In this document: positions 48,547-60,755 of the stretch, in pieces
Layout: every line of letters starts with the position of its first letter
Numbering within the stretch: position 1 is the stretch's first letter
DNA from: Phytoseiulus persimilis
Lineage: Eukaryota; Arthropoda; Arachnida; Mesostigmata; Phytoseiidae
Length of the DNA: 64,000 nucleotides
Assembly: GCA_037576195.1 (NCBI GenBank)
Contig: CM075102.1
Coordinates: 16,426,745-16,490,744 of the forward strand
Direction of reading: 5' to 3'
Program-made: the position numbers and the translations under genes
The notes under the pieces: model-generated
Told to the model about the DNA's origin: nothing
Database searches by the model: none
What the model saw: only the letters and a program-made list of their open reading frames with translations

Positions 48547-51500
48547 ATGGCTGACAGCGAAATTTTCGAAGTGGAAACTATTCTGAGGAAAAGGACCAGA
48601 AAGGTGAGCGCGATTTCTATCCCGTTTGCTGGTTTAGGTCCTGGAGTGAGTCCACCCAATACAGCTCTCTTCGCCTTGTGATTCAACGTTGCCTCGAAGT
48701 TGTTGCCTGACTCCGCTACTGACTCACTTCTACGGAGAAATCAGTCAATGGGATTACTCAGTGTATGTTTTTTTTTCCAGGGCAAAACTGAATACTTCAT
48801 CAAGTGGAAAGGCTGGCCTAGGAGGTATAGAGAACGTGGCGATGAAAGCCTCTACTTCACTCTGTTTTAAGTAACCTCCGAGTTGTGACCCCTGATTGGG
48901 GAGGTTTCTAACGCGCACTACTTTTTGGCAGACTATATTTTGCCTCTGCCTCCTCGGATAGACTTTTCTCCGCCCTCGGGCCATGTTACGATTTGCCGCT
49001 GGTCTGAAATACCAATGTTTTGTTTTCCCACCGATCTCGAGTGATGTCATCACACTTCCGTACTCTTTGAACGTCGATGTTCCCGTGATTTCCATCTCTC
49101 GTATCGACGCCGACTTCGCCAACGAAGTTCGAAACTCTCTCCGACATGAAAGTCTTGCCATCCAAAGCTTCATACGACTGATATGAGCTTCTCCGCACTC
49201 CTTTCTTGTGTTCTCGGCTTTGGGGTATCCTTCAACTTAGGTTCATCGGTTGCAGAATCGATTCTTCAACCGATGAAGGAGGAGAAATAGGTAATCAGGA
49301 GTTATTTGTGTTCGATGAGTTCGGGGGGAGGGGTAGGTCGAAGAAGACCGCAGTCCATCGCTCGAAGAACATCTGATGAGCTCTAACTCGTTTTTGATTG
49401 ACGGCCAGAAACCTGTTTCTGGCTCCCCGTGCAGCAGCTGCGTCACGAAATCACTACTCCGAAAGGATATACTGAGGTTGAGTCATCTGTATTCCAGTCA
49501 TAATTCCTGGGAACCGGAAGAAAACATATTGGATCCGAAGCTGTTGGAAGAATTCAAGAACAAGTGAGTAACTTGACAGATTGCTTCTTTCGTTCCCCGA
49601 CCCTTCTAGATTTTCGGAATAGCTGTGTTTTCGCGTGACGTAAAGTCATCGTTTCAGTCATGCGAAGAATGAGGAACGGAGACCTACGAGCATCAAACGG
49701 AAGGTAAGCTGGCGGTCAGACTCGCATGTGCGATGACTATTATAAAGTAGCGTCACGTGGCATGCATTCGTTCCTTTCATGCAAGTTGAAAGTCTCGGGG
49801 CTCCGGGAGAGCTCGGATCCATTCCGGCAAATGGTCCCTCGGTTGAAGGGGCGGAACTCCGTGATTCCGATTCCAGCGGCTCCAATTTGAGAGAATGGGC
49901 ACCAGCTTGGATTGATTTCCAGGGGTGATGTGATATGAGCCGTTCACGCGTTTCACTCCACTCCCAAGGCTCCCAAGGCACTTGACAGAGTGACGTAGGA
50001 ACTCGAGGGGTCGCGCCCGGGCTGGATGCCGGTCCCCCGGTGATGAATCGAAGGTTCAGAAGTCAGAATCCCTCAACGATGAACAATCGCTTGATCAGGC
50101 AACCGCGGAGCGTTCCTGCTCATGTAACTTTTTCCATGCCGAGAGACGCGGCTCATTCAGTCGACTTATTGAAGCTTTATTGGGTCAACTCTCAAGTTTC
50201 TGCGAGCGGGCAGCCTCTTCTGTCACCGAGTGTGTACTGTTGGCGCACGCGTCAGACCCTGGAACTACAGGGTCGTTCGCGACACACAACCGAATCGGCG
50301 ACAGCCGTTTACAGCGGGACCTAATTCTCATTCTCAACACATGGCGTAGGTGCTCCCAAAGATGCAATCCAGTCAGCCGGATCGAGGTGCATCTTCGGGT
50401 GATGAGATCCGCATCATGGCTGGCTATGTGGCCAGCCCCGCCGAAAGAGTGAAGATGCATCAGAGGAACTCCATCTTCCATCCTCTACAGGAGTCATGTA
50501 AGCTTCATGTTTCTGTCGAGATTTCACAATAGTTGATATCTCCGCGGACGATTCCCGTCTGTGTTAACCGAAATGTTCCCAATTACAGTCGCGGCGAAGT
50601 TCCAGAGAGGGAACTCGAAGAAAGGAACGAACTTTACGGGATCGGTCAAGTGCACTTCACCCGAATCTAGTCAAGACTCGTCAAGCAGCGAGAGTGATGG
50701 GCTCTCGGAGACTTCTCATGGCCACGATTCCGAGTCAGATCAAGGTTCTCGGGTTTCTGTCAGCGGCAGCCACTGTTATGAGGAGCCACGGGCTCCTAAC
50801 AAAAACCTTAAACGGAAACTATTTGATGAACGCGGAGGCATTCCCTCAGAAAACGCCATCCTCCTAGGAGCCAAAAAAGTTCACTCGACCGTTGAGGATC
50901 CCCCCTCAGACACTCTCCAATCACGATACGTAGACGCCAACCCTGATATTCTTGGAGCTCAAAGAATCACTGGAGCACAGTCGGAAACCGACGGTCGCTT
51001 GTCATTGCCACATTCAGAAGCCGGGAGGAACATGAAGCTGTCTCCTCACAGACTCGGAAGTCCAGGCAACGACAGGGACGGGAGGCAATCGTTGACGACG
51101 CTTCTGGAATCAAGGAAGTCCGTGGTTGAAGGAGCCCAAACAAATGCAGAATACGTCGTAACTCAAAACAAGACCCCAAACCTCGGCCTGACGGTTCCGG
51201 GCATGAACGAGGAAAATCACCAGTTTGAAGCATCAGCAACCTCCACTCAACCGAATCCTCCATCGGGAACGAGGGCAGGACTGAGTGGGAACGCTTCGGA
51301 ATCAGCAACCGGTGAGAGAAGATTTCCGACGCCGACTTCAGTGGTCGGGGATTTCGTTTGCGGCAGTTCTTCATCTGTCTCACCCAAGGAGGAAACGCAT
51401 GAGGAAACCGTTGGACCAAAACGCTCCGTCGACCCAGCCTCTGTGCGAGAAGTGGGCGTTTCTTACGAGCCGATAGAAGTCCCGTCTTCGCGATCGGAAT

Positions 51501-53620
51501 CACCGGTAGATTGCGGATCACGGAACCTGGGTCGGATGGTTAGTAGGAAACCGGAGTCAATCATGAATCATTCTCGGAGGGGAGTTACCGCCGGAGATCG
51601 CCGAGAACAGCGGGCGAGAGGCTTCTCGCGCCGTCGTCCAGTGGTCATGTAACGGTCATCCTTCCTGCAACAGGTGGATCGGACGAGGCAGAGGTCCTGG
51701 GCAAGCGTGAAGGAGAATCCGGATTCCGTGACCGACATGCCGAGAGAGGAGTCCAGCGGGTCCGATAGAGCGTCGAGTGTAGCTCCTGAGGAGTCACTCA
51801 CTGCATCTGCTTCTCGGGATAACTCTCTGAAGCGGCAACCTGTGGCTGAGCCTCGCCAGCCCGTATCGAGGTCTGATCTGGCCGTCGGCTTGTGCTCAGC
51901 TCCAACACTGGAAGCGTCGGTCACAAACATCCTGGCTCCAAAAGGTAGTCTTTATCTACAAAATACTTCCGCTCGAGCTCGTTTTACCTAGTCTTGGTTG
52001 CTCTCGAATTCTCCCCTGAGTCCGTTGCTCCGCACACATCCATTTTGATCCCTTGAGCCTCGAACGTTCCTTCCTCGTTGTGATTGAGCCTTTCGCTTCC
52101 GAACATTTGACCCTCATGATTTCATTCTCATGTAAGTGTCGATGTCATCAACCCCTCGAATGCACGAAGCAGAAAGAGTGATCGGCCGGACCCCGAACAT
52201 CTTTCTGCGCTTCACGAAACCGCTTTCTAATGTGTTCAAAACGATACAGAAGTCAAATCTCAAGAACTCTGCACACCCCGTGAGCGGCTCCACTCGGCAG
52301 CGGAAGATCCTGTCCCTCCCTCTTATCACATCTCGGTTGCCCGCGCTTCCGCACAACGAATGTCTGTGCAGTTCGATCCATCTGGCGTCTCCCATGCTCC
52401 CCAACGGTCGCATGCCGGATCTTTGCAGCTATCGCCACCGAATTCGAAGGTTATCGAAGGGTCGAGCCTCCTTGTCCCCGGGAACACTAAACTTCTCCCG
52501 AAGACGAAGATCATCCGTACAGATGTGAATGGCGTTCGACCAAACGGGGGGATCAAAACGCAATTCTTTCTCCCGAAAAACAAGATCCCACAAACTCCCG
52601 GAATCCCTTTTGTGAGATGGGGAGCAATGAGCGGTCATGCCTCGACAAGCCCATCGAAGTATTCCAGAATGTTCAAGAACTTTGCCTCAGGATTCGATCC
52701 GCGAGATGTAAAGAACCTACATAATTTGAGTGGTGAGTTATAGTGGAATGACTGATATTCGCAGTGTGTCGATCCTGGCCTGTGGCTCGCAACCTTCGCA
52801 TGCTTTCCTGACTCTGATGATATTTTGTACTTCGCCTGCGCAATCGCTCCCGTAAGGCTGTGAATTCTCCTTGGTAGAGAGGAATTTCAGCACTTTCAGG
52901 ATGTCAGCGGACTCTATAACGCTTTCCTAACCGCGTATTCAGCATAGCTCAGAGTTTTCGGAGTCTCCCTCGATGAGGAAGTCTCCTCTTTTTCATCCCT
53001 CATCAATTCAATTCAACAGGACGGTCGTCCAGCCAAACAAAACCGAGAGTGATTTATCCAGCGTCGGAAATGAGCAAACCATCCCAAGGCTCCCTTCGTG
53101 AAAACTGTGCAAACACAGCACCTCCCAGGCTCTTGACAAACATCCCTGGAATCTCTCCTGGACAGGACTCGGGGCTACTCGTCTCAACATGCTCCGATGA
53201 CTCCCAGGTAGGGCTCATATCCTTTCAGACTCACAAACTGTGCACAGCATGATCCACCACGGAATTTCCATTCGACAGGCATCACTGGACACGTCGGCTC
53301 GCCGCGTCAAGAAGCGGGCGGAAAAATGCGCCACGGTTAGAGACATCCTCGAGCGCTCTCATCAATCGGCCGGAAAGTCGTCGGCTCCGACGAGTCCGAA
53401 GACGCCGATCGAGGAGTCACAAGGACCCGAAATAATATCACAAAACGCTACCACTCCCACGCTGGATTCACCACCCAAAGTCGAGGCATTTTCAGACTGG
53501 CAGACGACACCGCCCGATGTATTGAGGAAAATTGTCATCACGGACGTTAAGGTCAACGCGGTCTCAGTCACATTTCGAGAATGTAAGACCCCGATCGGTT
53601 TCTTCAGGAATCGAACCTGA
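48547..53620 (+). CDS. Pc: Polycomb/CBX chromobox protein, paralogue A (ten coding exons, about 864 aa)
   Basis: Coding exons: 48,547-48,603; 48,781-48,824; 49,498-49,563; 49,658-49,703; 50,350-50,497; 50,589-51,538; 51,674-51,944; 52,250-52,732; 53,020-53,207; 53,279-53,620. All are GT-AG and phase-consistent (2,595 nt). Exons 1-3 encode the chromodomain: cage residues F7, W28 and W31, with core GKTEYFIKWKGWPRSHNSWE. The 44-nt and 66-nt exons have the same lengths and phases as in paralogue B. The linker is Ser-rich and otherwise unlike B, except for short motifs such as GYVASPAERVK (exon 5) and TVRDIL (last exon). The Pc box at the C-terminus reads DWQTTPP, ITDVKVNAVSVTFRECK, GFFRNRT. Expected role: H3K27me3 reader in PRC1. 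The exon 5 acceptor (50,349) and exon 6 donor (51,538; alternative 51,505) are the least certain junctions. Confidence 0.92.
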
Positions 53621-56428
53621 AAAGGAACTCGGAACGTTTTGTATGAACTCCATAGAAACGATTTGTAACGTGGATCCCGAAGCTCTCTACTCTCCCAAGA
53701 TAACTTGGTCGCAACACGGATCGGTGTTGGGAAAATATTTTGCAGGGATAAATCATGGAATCCCGTTCGAGCCAGATAGTTGTCCGGGAGGGACGATGAT
53801 TGAATGAGAGCATTGTTGCTGAGACCTTCAGCGTTCTTCGCCTAGAATCAGGGCTTCCGTTTCTCGTGATAGACCAGATTCTGATCCCCGGCAAAGACAG
53901 AAGGTCCGACTTCGGCTGACAAAAATGCTCGATCGATATCGCGAGCAAGAGTTGAGCAGTGAGAAGTGTTCGGCGCAGACGATTCGGCACCGAGACGTTC
54001 CATCCTCCTAGTTGTTATTCTGGATGGAAAAGCTGGCTTGGATAACCCACACTGGATCATTCCTGGACGTGCTTGCTCTGCCCCAAATGACATATCCCAA
54101 CCGGACTGATTAGCAAATCGCTGTTCACCCTTCCACACCTGATCGATTTTGCGCCGGAATGCTTCGAGCGCCGAAGTGTGGTTCTGATCACAGATTGCCT
54201 CCGTAAGATGTGGGGTTATCATTCATCAAGTGTTTTCCCGTTGAACACACATAGCGTCGTTCCACTATTCTACAAAACCGCGAGGTTCCTTACGCGATTT
54301 CCCACGAGTGTTTGTGTCGGGAAGCGCATCGAATCGCGCCCTTGGATTTCGCTCGCTTGGACGAGGTATCGAGTTGAACTTTCACGGCGGAATTGTTACA
54401 GTTATCTAATGTATAAATGAATATGCAGCTGTTTAGGGGATGTTGACGGTGCATGTTTCACTGATGGATACCTTAAGTATACTGATTGACCGGCTCTATT
54501 CGGAGAGCTGGAAATAAACGGGCGTTGCCTCTCGCGCTTCAGACAGACACCGATATGGTTTCCATCAACAAACGGGCGGCCTCCAAGAGTGGGTAAGCTT
54601 CCGGGGCGATGGAAGTCGAACAGAGGCCTGTTCATTTGGCCATTCAGGGTGTGCCACGGGCTCGGTACCACAGCCCAGTTTCAACAAGTTTTTTTCTTTC
54701 CATCCATCTTGTTCGATGGAACATCTCTCATGAACCCTAACTCCTGTTATCATAAGAGCTGAGCAGTTCAGGCATCGTTCATTGATCATCATCCATTAAT
54801 CAATGGATATACGGTTAGATGCATTGATAGACTCATGAATTACGCATTATTGCCATGAGAACTGATGAACTCAGCCACCAGGGACTCATTCAAATTATAC
54901 TACTATATCCATCGATGGGCGGTATAAAATGATGGATTCCTGAACTTCCTAGCTCTAGTTATCAGCACGCTTCTTACCGAGATCCATTCTTCTCGGTTTT
55001 TTCGTTGTGGATCATGCGCTGGTTATCCATTTAAGACGAGACTCGAGTTTGAGGGAAACTGGAGGAGCTCATTGGGATTCACTTTGGTTAAGACTGCAAC
55101 CGATCGGAGGTCCGTAATTCCCGAAAGAGGTTGGCAGTGAAGGTAACGCATATCATATATGAACGGTTCGGCCGATTGGGACTCGGTTCTCTCAACTTCC
55201 TCCGTTCTGATATCCGGCGCAAGTACGTAGGCAGCTCTGAGCAGGCCTCGATTTTTATGCCACATGAAGTGCAGAGTGCTGCAGAGGGCGGACCTCTTCC
55301 TGCCCGATTCACGCCACCGTTCCGGAGTCAACGATTGCGAGAGCCTTCTGATCCTCCAACACTGGAACGGGAGTAGCACTACCTACGCATTTCAAGGGGG
55401 GGGGGGACAATAGAAGGTACCACGAGTTCGTACACTGTGCGCTCCGAGAGGATGGCACCTGTCTCTCGAACCATGCCAAGAAGCAACAATGTCAGCACTG
55501 TGCCCTTTCCCACGCTCATCGGTTTTCTTCAACTGTTTTTTCAGCGCCTGAGATCGCGAGGAAAATTCGATACTATTTCAAGCTGCGAGACCATACTAGA
55601 CTTCGGCACTTCAGTACCCGTCTCGCCAGCTTCCGACGTTTCTTCGCAGAAGAAGTTCTCTGGAAATGTCCTCACTGAGCAGTGATCGAGTGATGACTGC
55701 TGTCGCGGATGGCCCATGAAGGGGACGCTCGGACGGCCATGTTTGTTTAGGATAGTCAGCTTGGCTTTGTTCTGCGGTTAGGAATTTCGAGCAGTTCCAC
55801 TGCGAGGCGCGTAATCTCGAATTTAGAACAATCGTGTGTGAGATTCGTCTCGATCGAATATGAGTTTTGTGGACCTCCGAATCGAGAATCTCGGAAGTAT
55901 AGATCTTATGGTAAGCGAGAACAGTCCTTTGCCGTACAAACATGTGATTCGAATTTCCTTTCTGGAGCCAAATTCCTGGATGGCAATGACGAAATTATGA
56001 CAGTCGGACTCTATGAGAAAGTGTTTTGGGGCAACGGTTACTTTTGCACTCCGGGTCTCAGTCGGCAGTCTGTGTTGAAGAGCACTAGAAAAACATTACG
56101 CAAATGGAACGAATTTGTCGGGCTGCGTAGCGGGGGATCTGTCATGCGAATATCAACGAATTCGTCATCAAGGGTCTTAGTAGTTCCCGTTCCCGAACGA
56201 GTCTCCGTATTCCATTCTGTAGCGATGCGGAAAATCAATCATGGAATCCATTTCGGGCCACTGTGCTGTTTCACGGCATGTGGTCTCGTTGGGGTTTGCT
56301 CAATCGTGCCGACGGTTTCCCGACTCCTTGGGGTCGTGAGGGAACGGATCCTCTGAGAATGGTATCCGAGCCTGGACAGCGAAACGTTTCCGTCCCATTC
56401 CAAGAGGAATCAATCTTTCAGACTCTTC
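53621..56428. other. Intergenic, 3' flank of Pc-A
   Basis: An AATAAA occurs at about 54,512, 0.9 kb past the Pc-A stop, and could end its transcript. A run of G lies near 55,400. A plus frame at 55,838-56,356 (172 codons) shows no known motif and overlaps other open frames. No gene is supported. Confidence 0.4.
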
Positions 56429-57574
56429 ATGTATGTCGACGGACAGGAGACCAAGTGCAAACGCGAGGCTCCAAACGTGGCAAACTTGATCAAACTCATC
56501 CCCTCGATGATTCCGGGGAAAAGACTCATGCTCCGAAAAAGGAACCGCACTGAACAGCCATTTCCGATCCTTGTATTCGACGCTATACTTCACGATCGAT
56601 ATTTTCAGATTCTGATCAGAGACATGGAGCAGGAAATCAAGTGGCCTTTCCCAAATGAAGATCAACTGATACAGGAGCATCTTCTTCTGATGCAACGACA
56701 GCAACAGTTGTTCGTTCCGCTCATGCAGGAACAGCTTTTGATCCTCCAACAGCCTCGGCGGCAGAGTTTGGAGCGCGCACGAGCCCTCATCGAACAGCAC
56801 CAGCTCCAACTCGATCAGTATCGTAAGAGGTTCCTCCTCTACATGGATTACGCACAACAGCAAGACAGTAGAGATCAACGAACCAAAGACATTGTGCAGC
56901 AGCACTTCGTGACGCTCGACCATTACCAGAAGCGGCTGTCGTTAGAGCTCGAGTATCAGCAGACCTTGCAGCAGCAATTGAATTCGCAGTCGCCTGTACC
57001 CACACCTCTCCAGGAGCAGGAACTCGATCGAATTTATTCTCTGCTCCGTGATCAACTTAATCTGTTGGAGCAGTACCAACTCAAGCTCTTCGGAATGATG
57101 GAGCAACAGGGTCAGGAACGACATTTACAGAAGCAACTACAGTTGTTGCACGAGCATGAGTTTTTGCAGCAGCAGCAGACCGAATTTGTTCCGGTCATGC
57201 ACGAACAGCTTCTGCTCTTACAGAGGCAACAGTATCACACCCGACAACAAAAACAGCACAACCGCGAACGAGACCGTGTGCTCTCGGTCGTGGACCAGCA
57301 GATACTGATTATGAGGCAGTACCAGGAGAAACTCTTTTCGATTGTTGATCAACGACCAGAACTCGTTCTGCTCGAACGGCATCAGAGTCAGATCGTTTCT
57401 ATCATGCATGAACATTTACTGCTGCTACAGAGGCAGCAGCATCGACAACAGCCACAGGAGCAGGAGAGGATTTACTCCGTTTTACAGGAACAGTTACAGG
57501 CCCTCAAACAGTGTCAGGATAAGTATTTTCCAGCGCCACAGGCAGCCAGTTCAGGAATGGACAATTCCGCATGA
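56429..57574 (+). CDS. Glutamine-rich coiled-coil protein with degenerate internal repeats, 381 aa
   Basis: An ATG-initiated frame of 381 aa with an in-frame TGA about 70 nt upstream, so the start is well bounded unless a short 5' exon is spliced in. The first 70 residues are mixed and basic (IPGKRLMLRKRNR). From about residue 78 the protein is very rich in Gln and Leu and contains recurrent motifs. A [DER]xYQxKLF-like motif recurs at about 129, 164, 214, 296 and 360, and a V.xMHEQLLLLQRQQ block at about 95, 253 and 322. Leucines fall in heptad-like spacing, which predicts coiled coil. There is no signal peptide or membrane segment. I do not recognise the family. Q-rich coiled-coil proteins are often scaffolds or transcription co-factors, but nothing here fixes a role. 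Confidence 0.7.
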   Translation: MYVDGQETKCKREAPNVANLIKLIPSMIPGKRLMLRKRNRTEQPFPILVFDAILHDRYFQILIRDMEQEIKWPFPNEDQLIQEHLLLMQRQQQLFVPLMQEQLLILQQPRRQSLERARALIEQHQLQLDQYRKRFLLYMDYAQQQDSRDQRTKDIVQQHFVTLDHYQKRLSLELEYQQTLQQQLNSQSPVPTPLQEQELDRIYSLLRDQLNLLEQYQLKLFGMMEQQGQERHLQKQLQLLHEHEFLQQQQTEFVPVMHEQLLLLQRQQYHTRQQKQHNRERDRVLSVVDQQILIMRQYQEKLFSIVDQRPELVLLERHQSQIVSIMHEHLLLLQRQQHRQQPQEQERIYSVLQEQLQALKQCQDKYFPAPQAASSGMDNSA

Positions 57575-59633
57575 TCTCGGACCATGCGTCCTCATTCGCG
57601 TTGATTCAGCCTCGACTCCTAATTTAAGCTTATCAGTTCAGCTCCATCGATCTCTCGTCGTCACTTCCTTTCGGGTTGAGCTCTGGACCTCCGGATGAGT
57701 TCCCTCATTCCTTGCACAATTCCGTCTACAGCCTGCACGTCGTCAACGTACAGCTGCGAATCCATAACCTGGTTCTTCCACGTTCCGCAGGAGTCGGAGC
57801 CAAACTGCCAAACCTTTCCTCGTAGCGACCGAGTCTTAATTTTGTTTCATCGATTCGCTGGTGACCTGCTCGAAAATACTTCCTCATTGTAAATAGTCAG
57901 ATGAGCTGTCGCCCCTAATAAGGGCGGTGTTGTCACGTTGAATCCCCCAACTCTCCACAGTACTCAATCAGACTTCGCAGCTCCGTGATGCTCGCCCCGA
58001 AAAATTTTGTGTGGATGATTGTTTGTGTGAAGCAAACTTGCTGTCATGCTCCACATGAGGATCATTGTCTCGTCTTGGGATTTTCGGTCAGACGACAGCT
58101 TTATTTCGACCCGGGAAGATATCTGTGATCCTCTTGCCGATCGTGGTACAATTCCGGCTGTGAGAGTAGGTGGTAAACTATTCTTGAGCATCAATAAACT
58201 GTGGACTGGAAGCTCCTCGAGGACAGTGAATCCCGTTATTGCGAAGAGGCGACATTTACCGTCTCCCGAATCTGGTTCGCATGTAGGCTCTGGAGATCAC
58301 GGTCCTTACATTTCGGATCGGTACGTTCTGGAGTGTTTCTTTGTTTAATAAGTAGTACCGTTGAATTCGAAACGACGATAATGCGAAGCCAATGAGCAGT
58401 GGTTCTCGTAGCTCCCGAATCAATGTAGGTAACTGCATTCGGAAGCGCAGCACGTTTTTAGAAGCCGAATCCCTCGAAGCTCAGATCTTGGTCTGCACAC
58501 CCGATGTAGCCAGTTGACCGATGAGGTATCCAGAAAATCAGAAATTCAACGGTCGAGGCGACTTCATTCATCCGGACACCCGAGCACGTACACCGCTCTT
58601 AGATATGAAGCATCTAAGAGCGGTGTACTCTAGTTGAAATCTAGGGCTTGACCGCCACATATTGTCGCAAGAGAAGTTTCCACCTATGATTAACCGCACA
58701 TAAGGTTGACAAAGCTTCTCGTATCTTAAGTAACAGGGAAGCTGCAATAATTCGGACCGAAATATCCCTGTCTTTCGGATTCGCCCAGTCTCTGAGCGTT
58801 TTCGAAAGCCATGTGCAGTTTCTGCCCGCCCTTGCGATCTTTCGATTGAAATGATCAGCGATTTTCGGATGGCGTGAGGAATCTCTGGGAGATTAGTTTC
58901 TACAACCATGTGGAGTGATGGAAACCGACCTCCGAGTTGGCGTTGCGTCCATCATGTGCATCCCGATCGGTGCCCGCTTTTTGCGAAGGGAACGTCCGCT
59001 CAGATCGCAAGTCTCCCTTTGAAATACTCGCTCATTCGTCGCTTCCACAGACTGCAAGAGGCCTCCAGGGATGACTCAACTTTTGGATATTACCGAGACG
59101 TAGGCATGGTCGACATATATATGAGATCGGTCTGGTTCCGGCTTCAATCGCCCCTTCAGTCACGACGTCGCTTCATCCTTGTTCCGGTTAGGAATGCCGC
59201 CCTTTTTTCTAGGTTCTGTTCCTGGATGCCGTCGCTGCATAACGCGACAATCACACGGCACCGTCAAGCAGAACCGACCTAAATCGTTTCTGCCGCCACC
59301 GCCGGGATGCCGAACCCGCCGTCCCGCGGCTGTTGGCATCGGGAACCATTTTTCCAGAACTAGTGTGAGTACGATCGATCACTGAATCAATCCTCGACCG
59401 CATAGATAGAGTCATTTATACAGAGAGGGGCACTCTTGAACAGGGCGCAGTATGTATCTTATGGAAGACCGCTCCTCTCTATGCTGGTAGCGCCGTGGTG
59501 CAACTCACGCTCTATCCGGAGACACTAGCCTCGAGATGGACGTATTAGTTCGACATTTCATGAGCTCTCCTGGAAGCTGGGTGGATCTCAACTCCGGCGG
59601 AACCTTCGACTTCACTTCTCGTCGCAGACAACG
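57575..59633. other. Intergenic between the Q-rich gene and the three-exon orphan
   Basis: A plus frame at 58,908-59,282 (124 codons) is arginine-rich and unassigned. The perfect hairpin at 58,588 is listed separately. No other structure was recognised. Confidence 0.4.
58588..58628. repeat. Perfect 17-bp hairpin with 7-nt loop
   Basis: GTACACCGCTCTTAGAT (58,588-58,604) is followed by the loop ATGAAGC and then its exact reverse complement (58,612-58,628). It is too short for a normal animal pre-miRNA unless extended; the flanks do not pair obviously. It could be the remains of a small inverted-repeat element or a structured RNA signal. Confidence 0.8.
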
Positions 59634-60650
59634 ATGTCGATCCTGATAGGGGACTGCTCGCGACCCGCCAGTGCAGATTCGGTAATCAGGAACGTCGAGG
59701 TATCAGAGCCTCCAGGTGTGGGAAAAGTTGAAGTTTTGGGATTCGGAGAAACCCCTGCAATCGACGACTGCAACATGAGAATGTCCCGATCGTCGAAGAA
59801 TAATACAGGTGAAAAGATGTGCCACGTTTTTTCCGCGGAGAGAGTTCAAGAATCTCGACAGATCGAAATCGGCAGGGATACAGCTCAGAATCCTTGGCAC
59901 ACTTTTAGGCTGAAGCTCCGTCACCTTGCACGAAATTTGACCCTGCATTGTTTTTCCATTTGAAGCTTCGGATGGCGGGAACACAGCGGTCAACAAACGC
60001 AAGGAAAAACATCAAGAGGATTTCTACATGCTGGGCAATGAGCTGATGTCTTCAGCCACGCTTGAGATCATGGCAAAGAAGTATCGTGATTTCCGGTTGG
60101 CTTTCCAACGACTGACCCGCAGTAAACTGAGTCGTGCAGCATATGAGCGTGCGCTGACGTTCCTTGGCAATGTCAGGATCGGAAAGAAAGCCCGTTTGGT
60201 CGAGCTGCTGGCAGACGATATCCTCACAAGGCTTAACGACGTTGAGGAGGCGAATGATGAATATGCAGCCTTGCTCCAGACTGACGGTAAACTATAGTAT
60301 TCTTTTCTGCCAGAGTGCCAGCAACCCGCGTGGAGAGATCGGATTTGATTTCCGCGTTTCGTTCCTTCGTAATCATTTTCCTCTCAACAGATACACTCGG
60401 CGAATTAGAAAAGAAGCTCTTCGACAGTGGTCGCAAAATGTGCACCACAAACGATTTTGAGGCTTTCCTCGAGCTGAGGTCGATTTTCGTTACCCTCTCT
60501 GAGACCATGATACAATACCTCGAGGGTCATCCGAAGGCCAGGAATACAATCAGGCGCTTCGTCGTACGCTGTCAGCTGGTAGCTCAAGTTCAGCATGCGC
60601 GTTTCCTCGTGGAAAAGCTGTATTCCTTGCAGCAGGGAGGCGACAACTGA
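59634..60650 (+). CDS. Three-exon gene of unknown function, about 251 aa
   Basis: Exons 59,634-59,808, 59,966-60,286 and 60,391-60,650 join by GT-AG introns of 157 and 104 bp, both in phase 1, to give 756 nt. The third exon follows a clear pyrimidine-rich acceptor (TTCCTCTCAACAG). The first 58 residues are acidic and probably disordered. Exon 2 encodes a basic helical region (KKYRDFRLAFQRLTRSKLSR and later ARLVELLADDILTRLNDVEE). Exon 3 is also helical (GELEKKLFDSGRK, RRFVVRCQLVAQVQHARFLV). There is no signal peptide or membrane segment. An AATAAA sits two bases after the stop codon and probably marks the transcript end. I do not recognise a family; a helical, probably nuclear or cytoplasmic protein is all that can be said. 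Confidence 0.65.
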
Positions 60651-60652
60651 GG

Positions 60653-60658
60653 AATAAA
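60653..60658 (+). promoter_or_regulatory. Poly(A) signal AATAAA
   Basis: AATAAA directly after the TGA of the three-exon orphan gene (stop 60,648-60,650). Its position immediately after the stop implies a very short 3' UTR. Confidence 0.5.
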
Positions 60659-60755
60659 CGTGCAATCGATTTCCTCGACGCTGTCGGCCGAGGTCAATCA
60701 TTCCACCCCGGCCGACGGCAGCCTGAGACGTGGGTCCCTTCGTTGCAAAGTCGGA

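Noticed and set aside
50491..50497. A 7-nt microexon GAGTCAT in Pc-A with excellent splice signals
   Set aside because: The phase works, but the longer exon 50,350-50,497 in the same frame carries a motif shared with Pc-B (GYVASPAERVK), so the internal acceptor is probably not used.
56300..56923. A 207-codon minus-strand frame
   Set aside because: It is antisense to the Q-rich gene; Leu-rich antisense of CAG/CAA codons explains its openness.
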